Shown here in pieces: positions 6,307 to 6,318 of a stretch of DNA of 6,318 bases (positions are counted from its first letter, which is position 1; each line of letters begins with the position of its first letter). Source of the DNA: VBCK01 sp035511515 (GTDB lineage Bacteria > Pseudomonadota > Gammaproteobacteria > Burkholderiales > Burkholderiaceae_F). The translations under genes and the position numbers were made by a program. The stretch covers positions 1 through 6,318 of the forward strand of contig DATKFG010000045.1 in NCBI GenBank assembly GCA_035511515.1. The letters run 5' to 3'. Under the pieces are notes generated by a model, which saw only the letters and a list, made by a program, of their open reading frames with translations, had not been told where the DNA came from and did no database searches.

Positions 6307-6318
6307 ATGGGTTGGAAG
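6307..6318 (+). CDS. Start of a truncated gene, possibly a transposase
   Basis: Only four codons (Met-Gly-Trp-Lys) are inside the window. The case for a gene is the strong AAGGAGG eight bases upstream. The case for a transposase is the M-[PG]-W-K opening found in IS481-type integrase-core transposases, together with the repeated end-like motifs upstream at 6227-6276. No domain can be judged from four residues, so the product is a guess from context. Confidence 0.4.

Larger units (their letters stand above)
6221..6318 (+). mobile_element. Probable left end of an insertion sequence (IS481-like?), cut by window end
   Basis: After the REP-like repeat the sequence changes character. It contains two 25-base direct repeats (6227-6276) with GGTAACACTT- and GGTGACAGGTT-type motifs, then a short leader with a near-perfect Shine-Dalgarno and an ATG beginning Met-Gly-Trp-Lys. 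Many IS481/IS3-related transposases begin Met-Pro/Gly-Trp-Lys-Glu, and a short leader of this kind is what one expects upstream of a transposase. The exact IS end cannot be set because the other end and the target duplication are not in the window. Confidence 0.45.

Overview
The window is a GC-rich, tightly packed bacterial chromosomal segment. It carries housekeeping and metabolic genes, with repeat or mobile material at both ends. The strong GC bias at third codon positions, the ilvD/lgt neighbourhood and the short GC-rich hairpin repeats suggest a proteobacterium, probably betaproteobacterial (Burkholderiales-like). That placement is an inference from gene content and is not proven by the sequence.

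Layout. Positions 1-408 form a near-perfect palindrome. A plus-strand copy of the last 45 codons of ilvD plus its downstream repeat (1-183) is mirrored, across a 42-base spacer, by the end of the full-length ilvD (226-408). Full-length ilvD (dihydroxy-acid dehydratase, branched-chain amino acid synthesis) runs on the minus strand from 1959 to 271. A 43-base divergent intergenic region (1960-2002) separates it from a plus-strand run of three genes. These are lgt (prolipoprotein diacylglyceryl transferase, 2003-2824), a MatB-type malonyl-CoA synthetase gene (2828-4381), and a secreted DUF885-family putative zinc metallohydrolase (4395-6170). The gaps of 3 and 13 bases make a single transcript likely.

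A 43-base hairpin-forming REP-like repeat occurs three times, identical in all copies. It lies after the stop codon of each ilvD copy and after the stop codon of the DUF885 gene, always in the same orientation relative to the gene it follows. After the third copy, the last ~100 bases hold two imperfect 25-base direct repeats, a strong Shine-Dalgarno sequence and an ATG reading Met-Gly-Trp-Lys. This looks like the left end of an insertion sequence, possibly IS481-like, cut off by the window edge.

The genes do not form one obvious pathway. ilvD supplies branched-chain amino acids, lgt starts lipoprotein maturation at the inner membrane, the MatB-like enzyme would activate malonate to malonyl-CoA, and the DUF885 protein would act outside the cytoplasm. 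I see no clearly novel multi-gene system. The observations most worth checking are the ilvD-end palindrome with its single synonymous mismatch (real inverted duplication or assembly fold-back), the gene-end repeat family, and the IS-like end beside one of those repeats.
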